From Azolla pinnata (taxonomy: Eukaryota > Streptophyta > Polypodiopsida > Salviniales > Salviniaceae): DNA of 21,885 nt. The position numbers were made by a program, and so were the translations under genes. The DNA is taken from assembly GCA_037176905.1 (NCBI GenBank), contig JBBBWG010010335.1:1-21885 (forward strand), written 5' to 3'. Numbering within the stretch: position 1 is the first letter of the stretch; each line of letters opens with the position of its first letter. The notes under the pieces were generated by a model. It made no database searches. It was not told the origin of the DNA and saw only the letters and a program-made list of their open reading frames with translations. Positions 1-10,855 of this stretch are shown in pieces.

Positions 1-262
1 TCCATACATGGCCCCTGCGCGATGGAGCTCCGCAAGAACGCCTCTGCTGGAACGAACGTGCTTACTGCCTCACTGTCGCTGCTTCTTTCTCTTCTGTGTG
101 TCTCAGTATGTCAGTTCAAATATAACTTCAACATAGTTTTGGCTCTTACTTCGGAAACTAGTAGGACTCGAGCCTGCAATTCATCATGTTCAAGAAAACA
201 CTCCATCCAACATAATTCTGGCTCTTGCTCGAAACCTTGGAAAATTTCGCCGGGAACTCAAA

Positions 263-401
263 GCTTGCATTTGATTCACTAGAAATCGAAGCTTGCATTT
301 GACTCAGTAGAAATCGAAGCCTGCATTTGATTCACTAGTAGTCGAAGCCTGCTTTTGATTCACTAGAAATCGAAGCCTGCTTTTGATTCATCAGAGTTCA
401 A
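263..401. repeat. 28-bp tandem repeat, five units
   Basis: Five head-to-tail units start at 263, 291, 319, 347 and 375; the first four are exactly 28 bp and the fifth is 27. The core reads TTGATTCACTAGAAATCGAA after a GC(T/C)TGC start. Units differ by a few substitutions. A weaker related stretch (AGCCTGCAATTCATCATGTTCAAG) lies near 170-195, so the array probably decayed leftwards. No protein signal supports the 86-codon open frame that overlaps it. Confidence 0.85.
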
Positions 402-972
402 GCTTTTTCATAGCTTTCATTGTAATTTGGCTGATTACCACGGGCCCACTTTGGAACCATAGAAGTCACTCCCAAGCCCTAGGCTAAACTTGGAAATGGC
501 AGTTGACTACAGCTTCAGTTCCAGCTTTGCTTCGGTTTTCCCTATGTTTGGCGTTATGGCTACCATCATGAGCTCGCTTTGGAGGCATAACAATCTTGCC
601 CAATGCCTTGTGTGAACTCACTGGATGATAGTAGCACCTAGCTCCACCCAATTCAGGCCTTTGTTGACAACTCCGCATTATGCCCGACTATCGAGCCAAC
701 GCTCTATACAACTCAAGAAGCATCATTAGAAAATGGCATGTCCGAGTTGTGTATCATGATGTGTAATACATGAAAACTATTGCTCCTTTCACCTTATGTA
801 GAGTATATATTGTCCTATTTTGAAACCATTGCATCGTTGTAAAGAGCAAGTGTAAGCCTTGTATGATGTAAGGTTAGGAATTATATACAAAATTTCCCCT
901 GAGGGAACAATATGTTGCGGTTGATCCCTAGTCTACTAGATTTCGTTAGTTACACGTTTCTCCTAGTGCATG
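402..972. other. No gene seen; unassigned intergenic sequence
   Basis: I find no recognisable coding region, RNA gene or complete mobile element here. The 64-codon minus-strand frame at 484-678 has no family resemblance I can recognise. The stretch 760-960 has an untranslated, retroelement-LTR-like feel, but I see no clear TG...CA ends or target duplication, so I make no call. Confidence 0.5.
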
Positions 973-997
973 CACACACACACTCACTCACTCACTC
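973..997. repeat. Microsatellite (CA)n then (CACT)n
   Basis: A run of CA dinucleotides (973-982) passes into CACT/CTCA tetranucleotides up to about 997. It is a simple sequence repeat. Confidence 0.85.
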
Positions 998-1424
998 GTA
1001 TTCATATATACAAATTGTTGGATGAATATGGCTTGCTAACGAGCAGTTTGGGTTATAGATGGAATGATAAACAAGTAGCTTGACATTGAGACTTGATGTC
1101 ATGATGATTTATCTTCCATCTACCGAATTATTTTAACAAATTGAGAACTTATAATGGCTATTAAACAACTATTTAGCAATAGGATGAATAGTAACTACCT
1201 GAAATTTTAAATTATCATCAAAATGGAAAAGTCATTGGATGCTAGCAATCTGAAACTAATAATATCTAATAGGTTACTAAATATTTGTTACTAGCGATTT
1301 TCAATGTTAAACTATTGCTAGCAATTTGAAATATAATAGCTAGCATAAGATGAAAATTGTGTCTAGTTGTAATGAGACTTTGTCGATAGACTATGGATTA
1401 TGAGAAATTTTTTTATTAAATTCT
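998..1424. other. AT-rich gene-free stretch
   Basis: There is no open frame of note and no recognisable family. GCTAGCAAT-like words recur around 1240-1345, suggesting very old repeat material. Confidence 0.45.
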
Positions 1425-1795
1425 GATGTTGACAAAGGATTTGTTGATTTGACTGCTTATATTAGCAAGTTACTGTCTTATAAGAAAATGTTTTACTGTC
1501 GAATCTAATAGTCACAAGGCTTTTTTGATTGATTGATTATAGTTCCATTGAATCTAATGGTCACAACACCTTTGTTGATAAGACTGATTTTATTAACAAA
1601 ATAGAACATTCAACTCTAATGCTTACCAAGATTTGTTGATTGACAAACTATGTTAACAAGTTAATGAGAAAATGCTTGCTTGGATTTAATGTTTACAAGG
1701 CTTTGTTAATTCAATTGATTATAATATAAACTAATCAGAAGGCTTCGTGGATTAGTTGAATCTATAACCACACAACAAGGTTTTGTTGATGGTCC
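1425..1795. repeat. Highly degenerate repeat, unit about 50-80 bp
   Basis: The phrase AATCTAATGGTCACAAGGC followed by TTTGTTGATTGA recurs in diverged form about six times. Starts lie near 1430, 1500, 1551, 1615, 1685 and 1765, with unequal spacing. Later parts of units share GTTAACAAGTTA(A/C)TG and AAGAAAATG. The regular return of the same word order argues for an old tandem array and not for chance. Confidence 0.6.
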
Positions 1796-1995
1796 CATTA
1801 ACATGAGTAAAAAACTCGATGGTTATCATGATCAGACCAAATTATTTGCCACTGCACAACCATGAGAGATAGTAAACTCTTTGTGAACGACCATGGCAAG
1901 AAAAACCAAGCACTGAAAGTATATATAACACTTGGAGCTCCCTTTCCATAAATTAAAAATAGGTAGGATATAATCATGTAAAGCCTTACAACAAA

Positions 1996-2149
1996 AGCTC
2001 TCAAGTAATGATCACATATTCTACATATATATGCATAGTATAAGCTCGCAAACACTTAATGATACATATATTCTACATATATATACATAGTATAAGCTCT
2101 CAAACACTTAATGATACATATATTCTACATATATATAAATATAGTATTA
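1996..2149. repeat. 52-bp AT-rich tandem repeat, about three copies
   Basis: The block AATGATACATATATTCTACA plus ATATATATACATAGTATAAGCTC recurs with a 52-bp period between the second and third copies (TAAGCTC at 2041 and 2093). The first copy is a little shorter and more diverged (about 47 bp). The array lies just beyond the 3' end of the EF-1-alpha reading frame, and on the gene's sense strand it repeats TGTAGAATATATGTATCATT. Such TGTA/AT-rich sequence could act in 3'-end formation; this is inference. Confidence 0.8.
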
Positions 2150-2326
2150 GACACAAAATAGCAAAGATAGAGAAACAGATTCCACACCATAACCTTGGGG
2201 AACAAGGGAGCCCTGCCACCGCCGATCCAATACCCATGTCTGCAACACCCTCGACAACAACATCCATAACGATACCACTTGGCAAACCCAAAGAGGAGGG
2301 ACCCTAAGGGATGCCAGGGCATCGGT
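2150..2326 (-). other. Probable 3' UTR of the EF-1-alpha gene
   Basis: This follows directly after the stop codon of the elongation factor gene on the minus strand and grades from mixed sequence into an AT-rich tail. Overlapping short frames on both strands show no family resemblance. The true poly(A) site cannot be fixed from sequence alone. Confidence 0.5.
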
Positions 2327-4066
<1,740 letters not shown>

Positions 4067-4074
4067 TCACTGCG

Positions 4075-5136
4075 CTGCATAACCACACAGGGAATCGACT
4101 AATTTCTTGCAAAGAAAAAGGATGGATTGAATTTTTAAAAGCCTATAAGTGGATCAATCAAGGAAAAGTATCCATATAATGGAATTTCTTGCAATGACAA
4201 AATGGAATGCAATCCAGTAGCATTAAAATGAACCCATCAAGGACGAAGTTATTGCTCTCTTGCATAGACGAAATCAATTCATAAATTTCTCACAAAAACA
4301 AAACAGAATGAATAATCATTTAACCATTCAAACGAATTGATCAAGAACTCATTCCTTAACCGTAATGCCTGAAAACGGGGTAGAAAAACCCTCAACCCGT
4401 GTACAAGAGCAGAACTTCCCGTACATGGACACTGGCACTTGACACACATCCTCATGCATATGCGCGCACAAGTGTGTATACGCACAAACAGATATTCATG
4501 AATTCGTGTGTATAGCAAGCGCATGTACCTCGTATATATACATAGGTTCTACAATCTATGTCGAACCATGGCAACTTGAAAAACCCCACAATTAAAATGA
4601 TAACCATAATTCAAGCTTGGAGGACAAACTCCGGCAGATATATACATAGCAACGCGCGTGTATAGGCTCCGTATTCAACAAATTAGACTGAAAAACCCAC
4701 AATACTAAAATGAGAGACAAAAACCAAGCTAGCATGATACATGCATAATGATGGATATATTCCTGACAGATGGATACACATGCATAGCCCCGATCTACCT
4801 TAATCTTCAAGAAAACACAAGAGAGCAAATAGAAAGCATAAGGACGATCCATGGAGCAGAATCGAAGCCACAAGGGCAATCCACGGATTCACGGGAACGT
4901 ATCGGTTATAGATGCACCCAGAGCCGGGGGAGACAACAATCCAAGTTTATTGGAATGAATGAGCCAATTGGTGTCCTGGGAATCGAGTCGATTCAGCAAC
5001 ACGGAGAAGATACGACATATTTCTAATAGACCTACAGATCCCAAAATCGATTTACGGGAAAAAATCGGAGCGAACCCGATTGCGAATAGATCTAATCGGA
5101 GCGAGGGAATAAGGATAAGAAGGGGAGGATCCATAC
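4075..5136 (-). other. EF-1-alpha leader (5' UTR) intron
   Basis: The donor CTTCACAG|GTATGG sits at 5137/5136. A candidate acceptor TTATGCAG lies at 4075-4076, twelve bases before the ATG, with a second one (GCGCAG) five bases further on. The resulting intron is about 1.06 kb. Plant EF1A genes characteristically have a long leader intron that raises expression (established family knowledge). The open frames inside it (for example 4592-4879 and 4748-5026) have no recognisable protein signal. Confidence 0.7.
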
Positions 5137-5225
5137 CTGTGAAGACAGCGGAAGCTCGACTGCAGCAGAAGCAGAAGGACGACGATGAAGGACTGATGCA
5201 GAAGCGTAAAACCCTAAGATAAAGA
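5137..5225 (-). other. EF-1-alpha 5' UTR leader exon (start approximate)
   Basis: This short leader is pyrimidine-rich on the sense strand (CTTCTGC repeats) and ends at the GTATGG donor. It has no ATG before the donor. Its length (about 90 nt) and position next to the telo box match the layout of plant EF1A genes. The 5' end is estimated from the TATA-like element about 30 bp upstream. Confidence 0.55.
5209..5217. promoter_or_regulatory. Telo box AAACCCTAA at the EF-1-alpha start site
   Basis: A perfect AAACCCTAA on the plus strand (TTAGGGTTT on the sense strand) lies within the first bases of the predicted leader. Telo boxes near the start of EF1A and ribosomal-protein genes are an established feature of plant translation genes and support cell-division-linked expression. 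Confidence 0.75.
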
Positions 5226-5251
5226 GTTCGTAGTTTCTTTCTCCGCCGTCC

Positions 5252-5259
5252 GATATATG
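5252..5259 (-). promoter_or_regulatory. TATA-like element of the EF-1-alpha promoter
   Basis: CATATATC on the minus strand lies about 30 bp upstream of the predicted transcript start and about 45 bp upstream of the telo box. It is a weak match to TATAWA. No clear TEF1 box was seen in the 60 bp upstream. Confidence 0.4.
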
Positions 5260-5329
5260 CTATCCGCTTGAAATACCGTTGGATCTTGACTTCGGCTGCA
5301 AGTTTCCAAAAAACCCTTTGGACCAAAAC

Positions 5330-7470
5330 GCGTTAACTTTTTACAATTACAAGAGATGCCCCCAAGAAACACACAAGTCTTTTATTTTAAATTCTCGGGT
5401 TTGCCCTTAAGATTTTTACACATCATTATCTTCAGTCAGGCATTAATAGAGTTTTCCTCACAAAGACTTAATGAATGGAGTAAGTCGAGGCACTCCCAAC
5501 CCGTTGAGAAGCGTTCCGTGTGACCATAACAAATGATTCCTTGGAGGACAGGGACTCCGAGCATGATTCTGTCAAAAGAATGAAGCAAGCAGATGGGACT
5601 CGAGTTGGACAAAGCATAGTTCTCTTGAGGAATGGCTCCAAGAACTTGTTGAAAACAAAACCTTGGAATGGTTCAGAGCAATTGTTGAAAACAAAAATGG
5701 GAAATTACCCATGACCTTTTGGATAAAAAATGTTATTGCTAACCATTATACTATCGTTTCTTATAAATAATATTATATTTATATATAACACTTGGTTGGA
5801 ATAATAGAACGTAACATTCACAAGCTTCTGGTTTTGCAAACACAAATGTGAGTTTGCAAACGCTTGCGAATGTTATGTGTTTTTTTTCTATTTTTTGAAA
5901 AAACCAATCAAAAGTTTTTTCGTTTTTTTAGTAAAATTAATTTATATTTTTTAGAATTTGAATATTCTATTAAATTTACCATTCTTCAGATTTGAAACAT
6001 ACTCTTGGCAATTTATCAATCGTGAATGCTCGAATCATTTACGATTGCACTTGCAACTTGCAGCAAAAGTATGGTGTGTTCTATGGTTGGAATATAGTAT
6101 GAAGTAAGTAATTCCAAGAATTGGTAATTAGTCTTCATTTTTAGGATCACACATGATTGCTAAGTGGCAGTAATGCATGAATGCCAAGTAAAAATTGTGC
6201 CTGAGTTGACATATTCTATAGATTGATTTTCTCCTCATTATTGAACTATTCTACTATTCAATGTTTGTCTTGAATTCTCTTACACTAAAATTCTCTTGCT
6301 AAAATAGTATTTCGGTTTCTTATTCACATATTATTTTGCATTCTAAGTCCATCCATCATTGCAAGCTAGATACATCCATGCATTGCTGAGCTAGATACAT
6401 CCCAATAAATCACAAAACCCTACTCTCTTTTGACCGCATTATAGACATTCCTTGAATTGAATCATATTCTACTTTTAAAGTATCGACAATCTCTACCACA
6501 CAAAGTCTTTGAATTACTTAAATTTTTGGAATTTTAAGTCAAATTTAGTCATAACGTTTTTTAAATACAAATTTTAGTCTAATTTTTATTATTTGATTTA
6601 AAATGTTAATTTCACATTTAAAAAAATTTATATTCTGAATGAGAACATATGCACCTCCTTTGTTTCCTTTATTCTATCTAAAAGGCTAAGAACTCAAAAT
6701 ATAATGAAAAGTTAATTAAACCCTTATTATCAATTTATAATAGTTGTCTTTCTAGGCCTATTCATGTGTGATAATCTCACATTCTTTTGGTTCCCTCACT
6801 TTACAATTACCTATCTCTCTCTAGTCTCTTCGGCACATTACAAAAAAAATCTATATTTGTATAGATAATTTATTGCATTGATGTATTTTTTTGCCAATAT
6901 TTGCCAACCAAAAGCATAATTGCCAACTAATCTTAGTATAATAACAATATCAATATGTACTGATAACAATTTTATGTTAATATTACAGAGCATGAAAAAA
7001 GAAAGCGGTGGCTATATATTATTAAATCTCTTCAGCACATGTGATGGTGCATCATGAGTGAAGTTTTCGTTATCATTTGGATCCACTAGTGGTGTGCCTA
7101 TAATTTCCATCCTTTTAGTTTCTATAGCTAGGTTAGAAGCTCATCGAAGTCAAATGTTGGCACAATGTTATTGTAAACCTTTTCCAAATCGGACTATACA
7201 AAGAGCGAATATCATCATTGGCTATGTCATGAGTTGACACAAGAAAGAATATGCATCAATTGGAATGGAAATCATATGGATGTGCAACGAGATAAGATAA
7301 TGCTATATTGCTACTTTTTCAACATTTAGTGGATAAGGGGATAAGCGGTCAAATTATAGTTAGAGGCATGTCATCATTGCTTGATCGATTTTTATCTGGT
7401 AGTGGAGGTTTGAAAGTAAGGTTGGGTTAACACCAAAAAATTCTTCGAAAGAGGAGCATGAATTGAGTGA
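5330..7470. other. AT-rich intergenic region without a gene
   Basis: No credible coding region is present. The 64-codon frame at 5520-5714 has no recognisable family, and it contains two direct copies of TTGTTGAAAACAAAA (about 5645 and 5681, 36 bp apart). The stretch 5750-7000 is strongly AT-rich with poly-T/poly-A tracts. Apart from the foldback at 5812-5875 I see no structured element. Confidence 0.5.
5812..5875. repeat. 64-nt imperfect inverted repeat (foldback)
   Basis: The outer arms TAACATTCACAAGC (5812-5825) and GCTTGCGAATGTTA (5862-5875) are complementary at 13 of 14 positions. Inside, GTTTTGCAAACACA and TGTGAGTTTGCAAAC also pair, leaving a very short loop and a small bulge. GTTTGCAAAC is itself a perfect 10-bp palindrome. 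The whole segment can fold as one long imperfect hairpin. Confidence 0.7.
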
Positions 7471-7475
7471 GGGGC

Positions 7476-7483
7476 TATATAAG
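7476..7483 (+). promoter_or_regulatory. Candidate TATA box for the Gnk2-like gene
   Basis: TATATAAG in the context GGGGCTATATAAGGG lies about 240 bp before the preferred ATG, implying a leader of roughly 210 nt. It is the best TATA match in the near upstream region; other AT-rich words make this tentative. Confidence 0.4.
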
Positions 7484-7506
7484 GGTTACTACAATATGCA
7501 ATGGAA

Positions 7507-7650
7507 GCACATGAGCTAATGAGTATCAAAAAATTGTATTAATCAGCAAATCACCTTGTCATTTAGGTGTTTCAAAACAGCATTTGCACATGAGTTAATG
7601 AAGGTTTATATGTATAAAAATTGCATTAGTAGATGATTTAGCAAGGCCTT
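7507..7650. repeat. Diverged direct duplication in the leader of the Gnk2-like gene
   Basis: The segment starting GCACATGAGCTAATGA at 7507 recurs as GCACATGAGTTAATGA at 7586 (offset 79). Similarity then continues with gaps: AAAAATTGTATTAATCAGC versus AAAAATTGCATTAGTAGATG, and CACCTTG versus GGCCTTG. It looks like an old local tandem duplication. Confidence 0.6.
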
Positions 7651-7720
7651 GAGGGGCGCATTAGAGAGTGAAACTCACAATTGTAGAGCTCTACCTTATA
7701 AGTTTGAGGGCATTAGCTAT

Positions 7721-8155
7721 ATGAAGATGAAGATAATGCTTTTCAAGTATAGTTTTGTATCTCTATTCATTATTAGTTCAGTGGTTATTCTCAGCTTGGC
7801 AATTAGGGCAACATCCGATGCATCAAGCTCTATGGAAAGTAAGATGATCACAGCAAGCTGCAGTAGCCACAACATCCCGTGGGGAAGTGCATTCTGGGGC
7901 AATCTAGGGACACTACTGCCAATGCTGACGCAAGAGACACCATACACGGAGGGCTACTCATACAAGACACGCACTGGTGGTGGAAATGCTCCTGCGATGG
8001 GCGAAGCTTCTTGTGCGGCCACATGCTCGCCGTCAGAATGCGAGGCTTGCTTGCATGCCCTTGCTAATGACCTCTACCGCATATGCAATTCTGCTTTAAG
8101 TGCCCGCGTTGAAAGCCAGACGTGCATGATCCATTATGATTCTACCAACTTCTGA
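7721..8155 (+). CDS. Secreted single-domain DUF26 (ginkbilobin-2-like) protein
   Basis: 144 aa, intronless. The ATG at 7721 is preferred over the in-frame ATG at 7649 because it places a standard signal peptide first: short basic start (MKMKIMLFK), hydrophobic core to about residue 27, then IRATSD. The rest is one DUF26/Gnk2 domain (about residues 42-144) with the C-x8-C-x2-C motif (Cys98, Cys107, Cys110) plus Cys47, Cys122 and Cys135, and one extra Cys102. GYSYKTRTGGG and ICNSALSARV closely match the Gnk2 fold. The protein probably acts in the apoplast; ginkgo Gnk2 binds mannose and inhibits fungi. Of the three mannose-binding residues known from Gnk2 (Asn11, Arg93, Glu104), Arg is kept (Arg129), but Asn is Ser48 and Glu is Asp140. 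There is no second DUF26, transmembrane or kinase domain, so it is not a CRK or plasmodesmata-located protein. Confidence 0.9.
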   Translation: MKMKIMLFKYSFVSLFIISSVVILSLAIRATSDASSSMESKMITASCSSHNIPWGSAFWGNLGTLLPMLTQETPYTEGYSYKTRTGGGNAPAMGEASCAATCSPSECEACLHALANDLYRICNSALSARVESQTCMIHYDSTNF

Positions 8156-8439
8156 TCGAATCTGCACCCCATTTTCCATAGCTTTTGCTAATTATCATTT
8201 GCTTTCTAATTCTCAATCCCTCAACCTTGTTAAATCTTCAACCAAAGTTTATCCACCAAACATGTACACACACGATTTGCATACAACCAACTAGCTTCTC
8301 ATGTCCTCGGATGAAAAATCAAATCATTAATTTGACATGCATGTAGTTGTAACACTCTTATTCCATTCTCAAATCTTCACCCCCTTAGTATATAATTGCA
8401 CTCGTTATTGATTTTTGAAAATAAAAGGTAAGATTTTGG
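8156..8439 (+). other. Downstream flank/3' UTR of the Gnk2-like gene
   Basis: Pyrimidine- and AT-rich sequence with no open frame follows the stop codon. It probably contains the 3' UTR and the intergenic boundary. No unambiguous AATAAA signal was found close to the gene. Confidence 0.35.
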
Positions 8440-8610
8440 ATTCAATTGTAATTTTGTGGACCCATATGCTTAAAGAAAGACTTATTCACTCTATCACCTT
8501 TCATAATCCACTTTGTCGTGCATGCATGAAATTGGAAGCATGCCTTACATTAATGCACCTCTTGAAGCCTAGTGCAACAAGCCTCAAACAAATAATCAAA
8601 AGCCCATGAA
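8440..8610 (-). pseudogene. Faint LINE-like reverse-transcriptase-region relic
   Basis: On the minus strand one frame reads FDYLFEACCTRLQEVH, then a stop, then TTKWIMKGDRVNKSFFKHMG. The second part resembles the conserved KW(x)3GD(x)nSKFFF stretch found before the reverse transcriptase domain of plant LINE elements. The frame is short and interrupted and is followed by another stop. No RT catalytic box is visible. I judge this from pattern only; it may be chance. Confidence 0.3.
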
Positions 8611-10725
8611 CATGCATGATACCCTTAATCTTGAAGACGCTCCAAAGAAGATATAATGATAGATCTAGCTCCCAAGTCCTTTCTTGTCATGTCATCATAG
8701 TTGTTCTTCCCCTCCATTTGGACAACCTGGAAAGGAATAGCTTGAGAATCAAATGAGATGGTCCTCCAAATAAATTCCACATTTTAATGATATGCCTTTT
8801 CAACCAATACAAAAGCAGGAATGTTAAAAGAATAATAAGGTCCTCTCCCTTCAAGTTGAATAAATCATCATAGGAGCATGATAAGAAAAAATTGTGCCAA
8901 GAATGATCATATTAACCCCCCACAATCCCTAAAGACTAATCTGAAACATAAAACAATCCAACCTTGATAGATTCACTAGATTTCTTCTCTGAGCCGATCT
9001 TGAAAATGTGTGCCAATTGTTATCAGTGTCCTTGATGTGTTGTTAATGCATAGGCTGAAACTAAATTGTGTTATAATATATACACTTCAATTAGTTTGCA
9101 TGATGGAAAGTTATATATAATTAATTAATAATATGCATAATATGATGAACAATATTATTAATTTACCATAGGGTTATATTCTATTTAGTATGTTCCCACT
9201 CATCTTCCTACAACAATGATTGTGCACCTTATGCTCTTTATTCTTATGATGAATTTTGATCGAGATACTCATGCGCATCTCGGCATATTTGGTCATCCAC
9301 TTTATCATCGCCTGCTATTCAAGATGCAAAAAATGTTTATTAATTTCTTGTGAAGTTCTCAGCACAACGTAATCATATGGCATAGGGATGATTGAACACT
9401 AGTGATTAACAAATCGAGGAAGAATGACGAAGTGATAGATCCACTTCATGAAGTGTTATATCATGAATATAATAAAACCGTCTTGGATCCTCTTGAACGG
9501 TTCAGTTCTACTTCGCTGATACCGAATCACCGATGATTGCTTAGTAGTACAGGTTTACTGACCTAGTATGCCAGATCGAAGTCCCACGTATTATACTCCA
9601 CATCACCCTAAACTTCAATTAATGCAATTAACTGTCATTAAACTTTGTTAGTGTACTAGTTGTTTCAGTAATATATATTATGGGTATGGCTCGACTACAT
9701 ATAACGCATGCAGCAGGATTCATACACATTTATATTTCCTAACCTTGTTGAAAGCAAATAACAAACAAGTTAAGCAACAAGTTAAACGTTTGGGTAGAAG
9801 GCATAATATTCTAGCAATTGTAACCCGAAACGACCCACTCATTACATTGATCGCTTACCAGCCAAGTAAGCATCTTAATTCGGCACAACTGAAGATGCTA
9901 GCGCAATGGATGGAGATCACACTGCCATATAATTGTCCAATAACCTATTGGCTAAGACAGTTAACTGAGTCAACTTGTCGAGAGAGATTCTAACAACTCT
10001 CTAACAAGTATACCAGTTCAACAATATTATATATGGATTCAGGCGTAGAGCTTTGAAGGATATAGAAATTTAGATGACACAAGATTAAGGTAAAAGGAAA
10101 CCCATGTGAGAACCATGTGCACGCCAGATCTCCTAAAACAATGAGCCTCCTGAATCATCAATCCCTAAAAGAGCATTACTTTTCATAACTCGACGATCAA
10201 CACTGGCAAAGTTTAATTGCATCAACTTGATCATAGAGGATCCATTAGTTATAAAATGTTCCTAGGGGAAAAGCTTACATGAACCGTAAGTTCGTTCATA
10301 AATTAAGCATCCTGTTTAGCACATCAAGGAAAAGGTACCAAGCAAGTGCCCACAAATTGAGGTGAAAGCCGGACAATGTCTAGTACGAGGCCAACTAAAG
10401 TTAGCGAAAATGTTGAGTGCACAGCACATCAACCATATCCCTTGATCACAGATGGGTCATGGTCCTCAAACTATTAATTCATGATCCTCCGTTATGCAAG
10501 TGTGGCTGCACTATATACCCCTTTGGGAAGCACAAACTCTAACACCAGTCGAAGCCGCTTGCATTCTAATTGCATGCCATTGGGAGCCACAAACAATGAA
10601 TGGAGCTCAAGTGCATCCTTATTCAAGGCTAGCATAAAATTCTCTTTCAATCTTAGGCATTAGTTCAAAACCTGATCAGTGGGTTGCTTCTGACGTTATA
10701 CCGTTGACTTTGGAACAAGTCTTAA
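8611..10725. other. Gene-poor intergenic region
   Basis: No recognisable gene is present. The open frames at 9745-9993 and 10481-10663 are short and show no domain, signal peptide or composition shift. The minus strand around 8640-8960 has a transposon-like feel that could extend the LINE-like relic, but no frame can be followed. Confidence 0.45.
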
Positions 10726-10830
10726 TATAAATATAAGTATATATATTCATATGTATGTATGTATATATATCTGTGTGTTTGTGTGTGTACATAGATGCAT
10801 ATATAATGTATATGCATGGACTATATAGGG
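10726..10830. repeat. TA/TG-rich simple repeats downstream of the borate transporter
   Basis: Runs of ATAT, ATGTATGT and GTGTGT follow one another beyond the 3' end of the transporter gene. They may lie in its 3' UTR or just past it. Confidence 0.6.
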
Positions 10831-10855
10831 ATTAGTTAGGTACACTAATACACAC

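Noticed and set aside
22..282. 86-codon open frame at the left edge
   Set aside because: It runs into the 28-bp tandem repeat, has no domain or conserved motif, and its serine/leucine-rich composition is what translated repeat sequence gives.
9745..9993. 82-codon plus-strand frame between the Gnk2-like gene and BOR
   Set aside because: It has no recognisable domain and no composition change from its surroundings.
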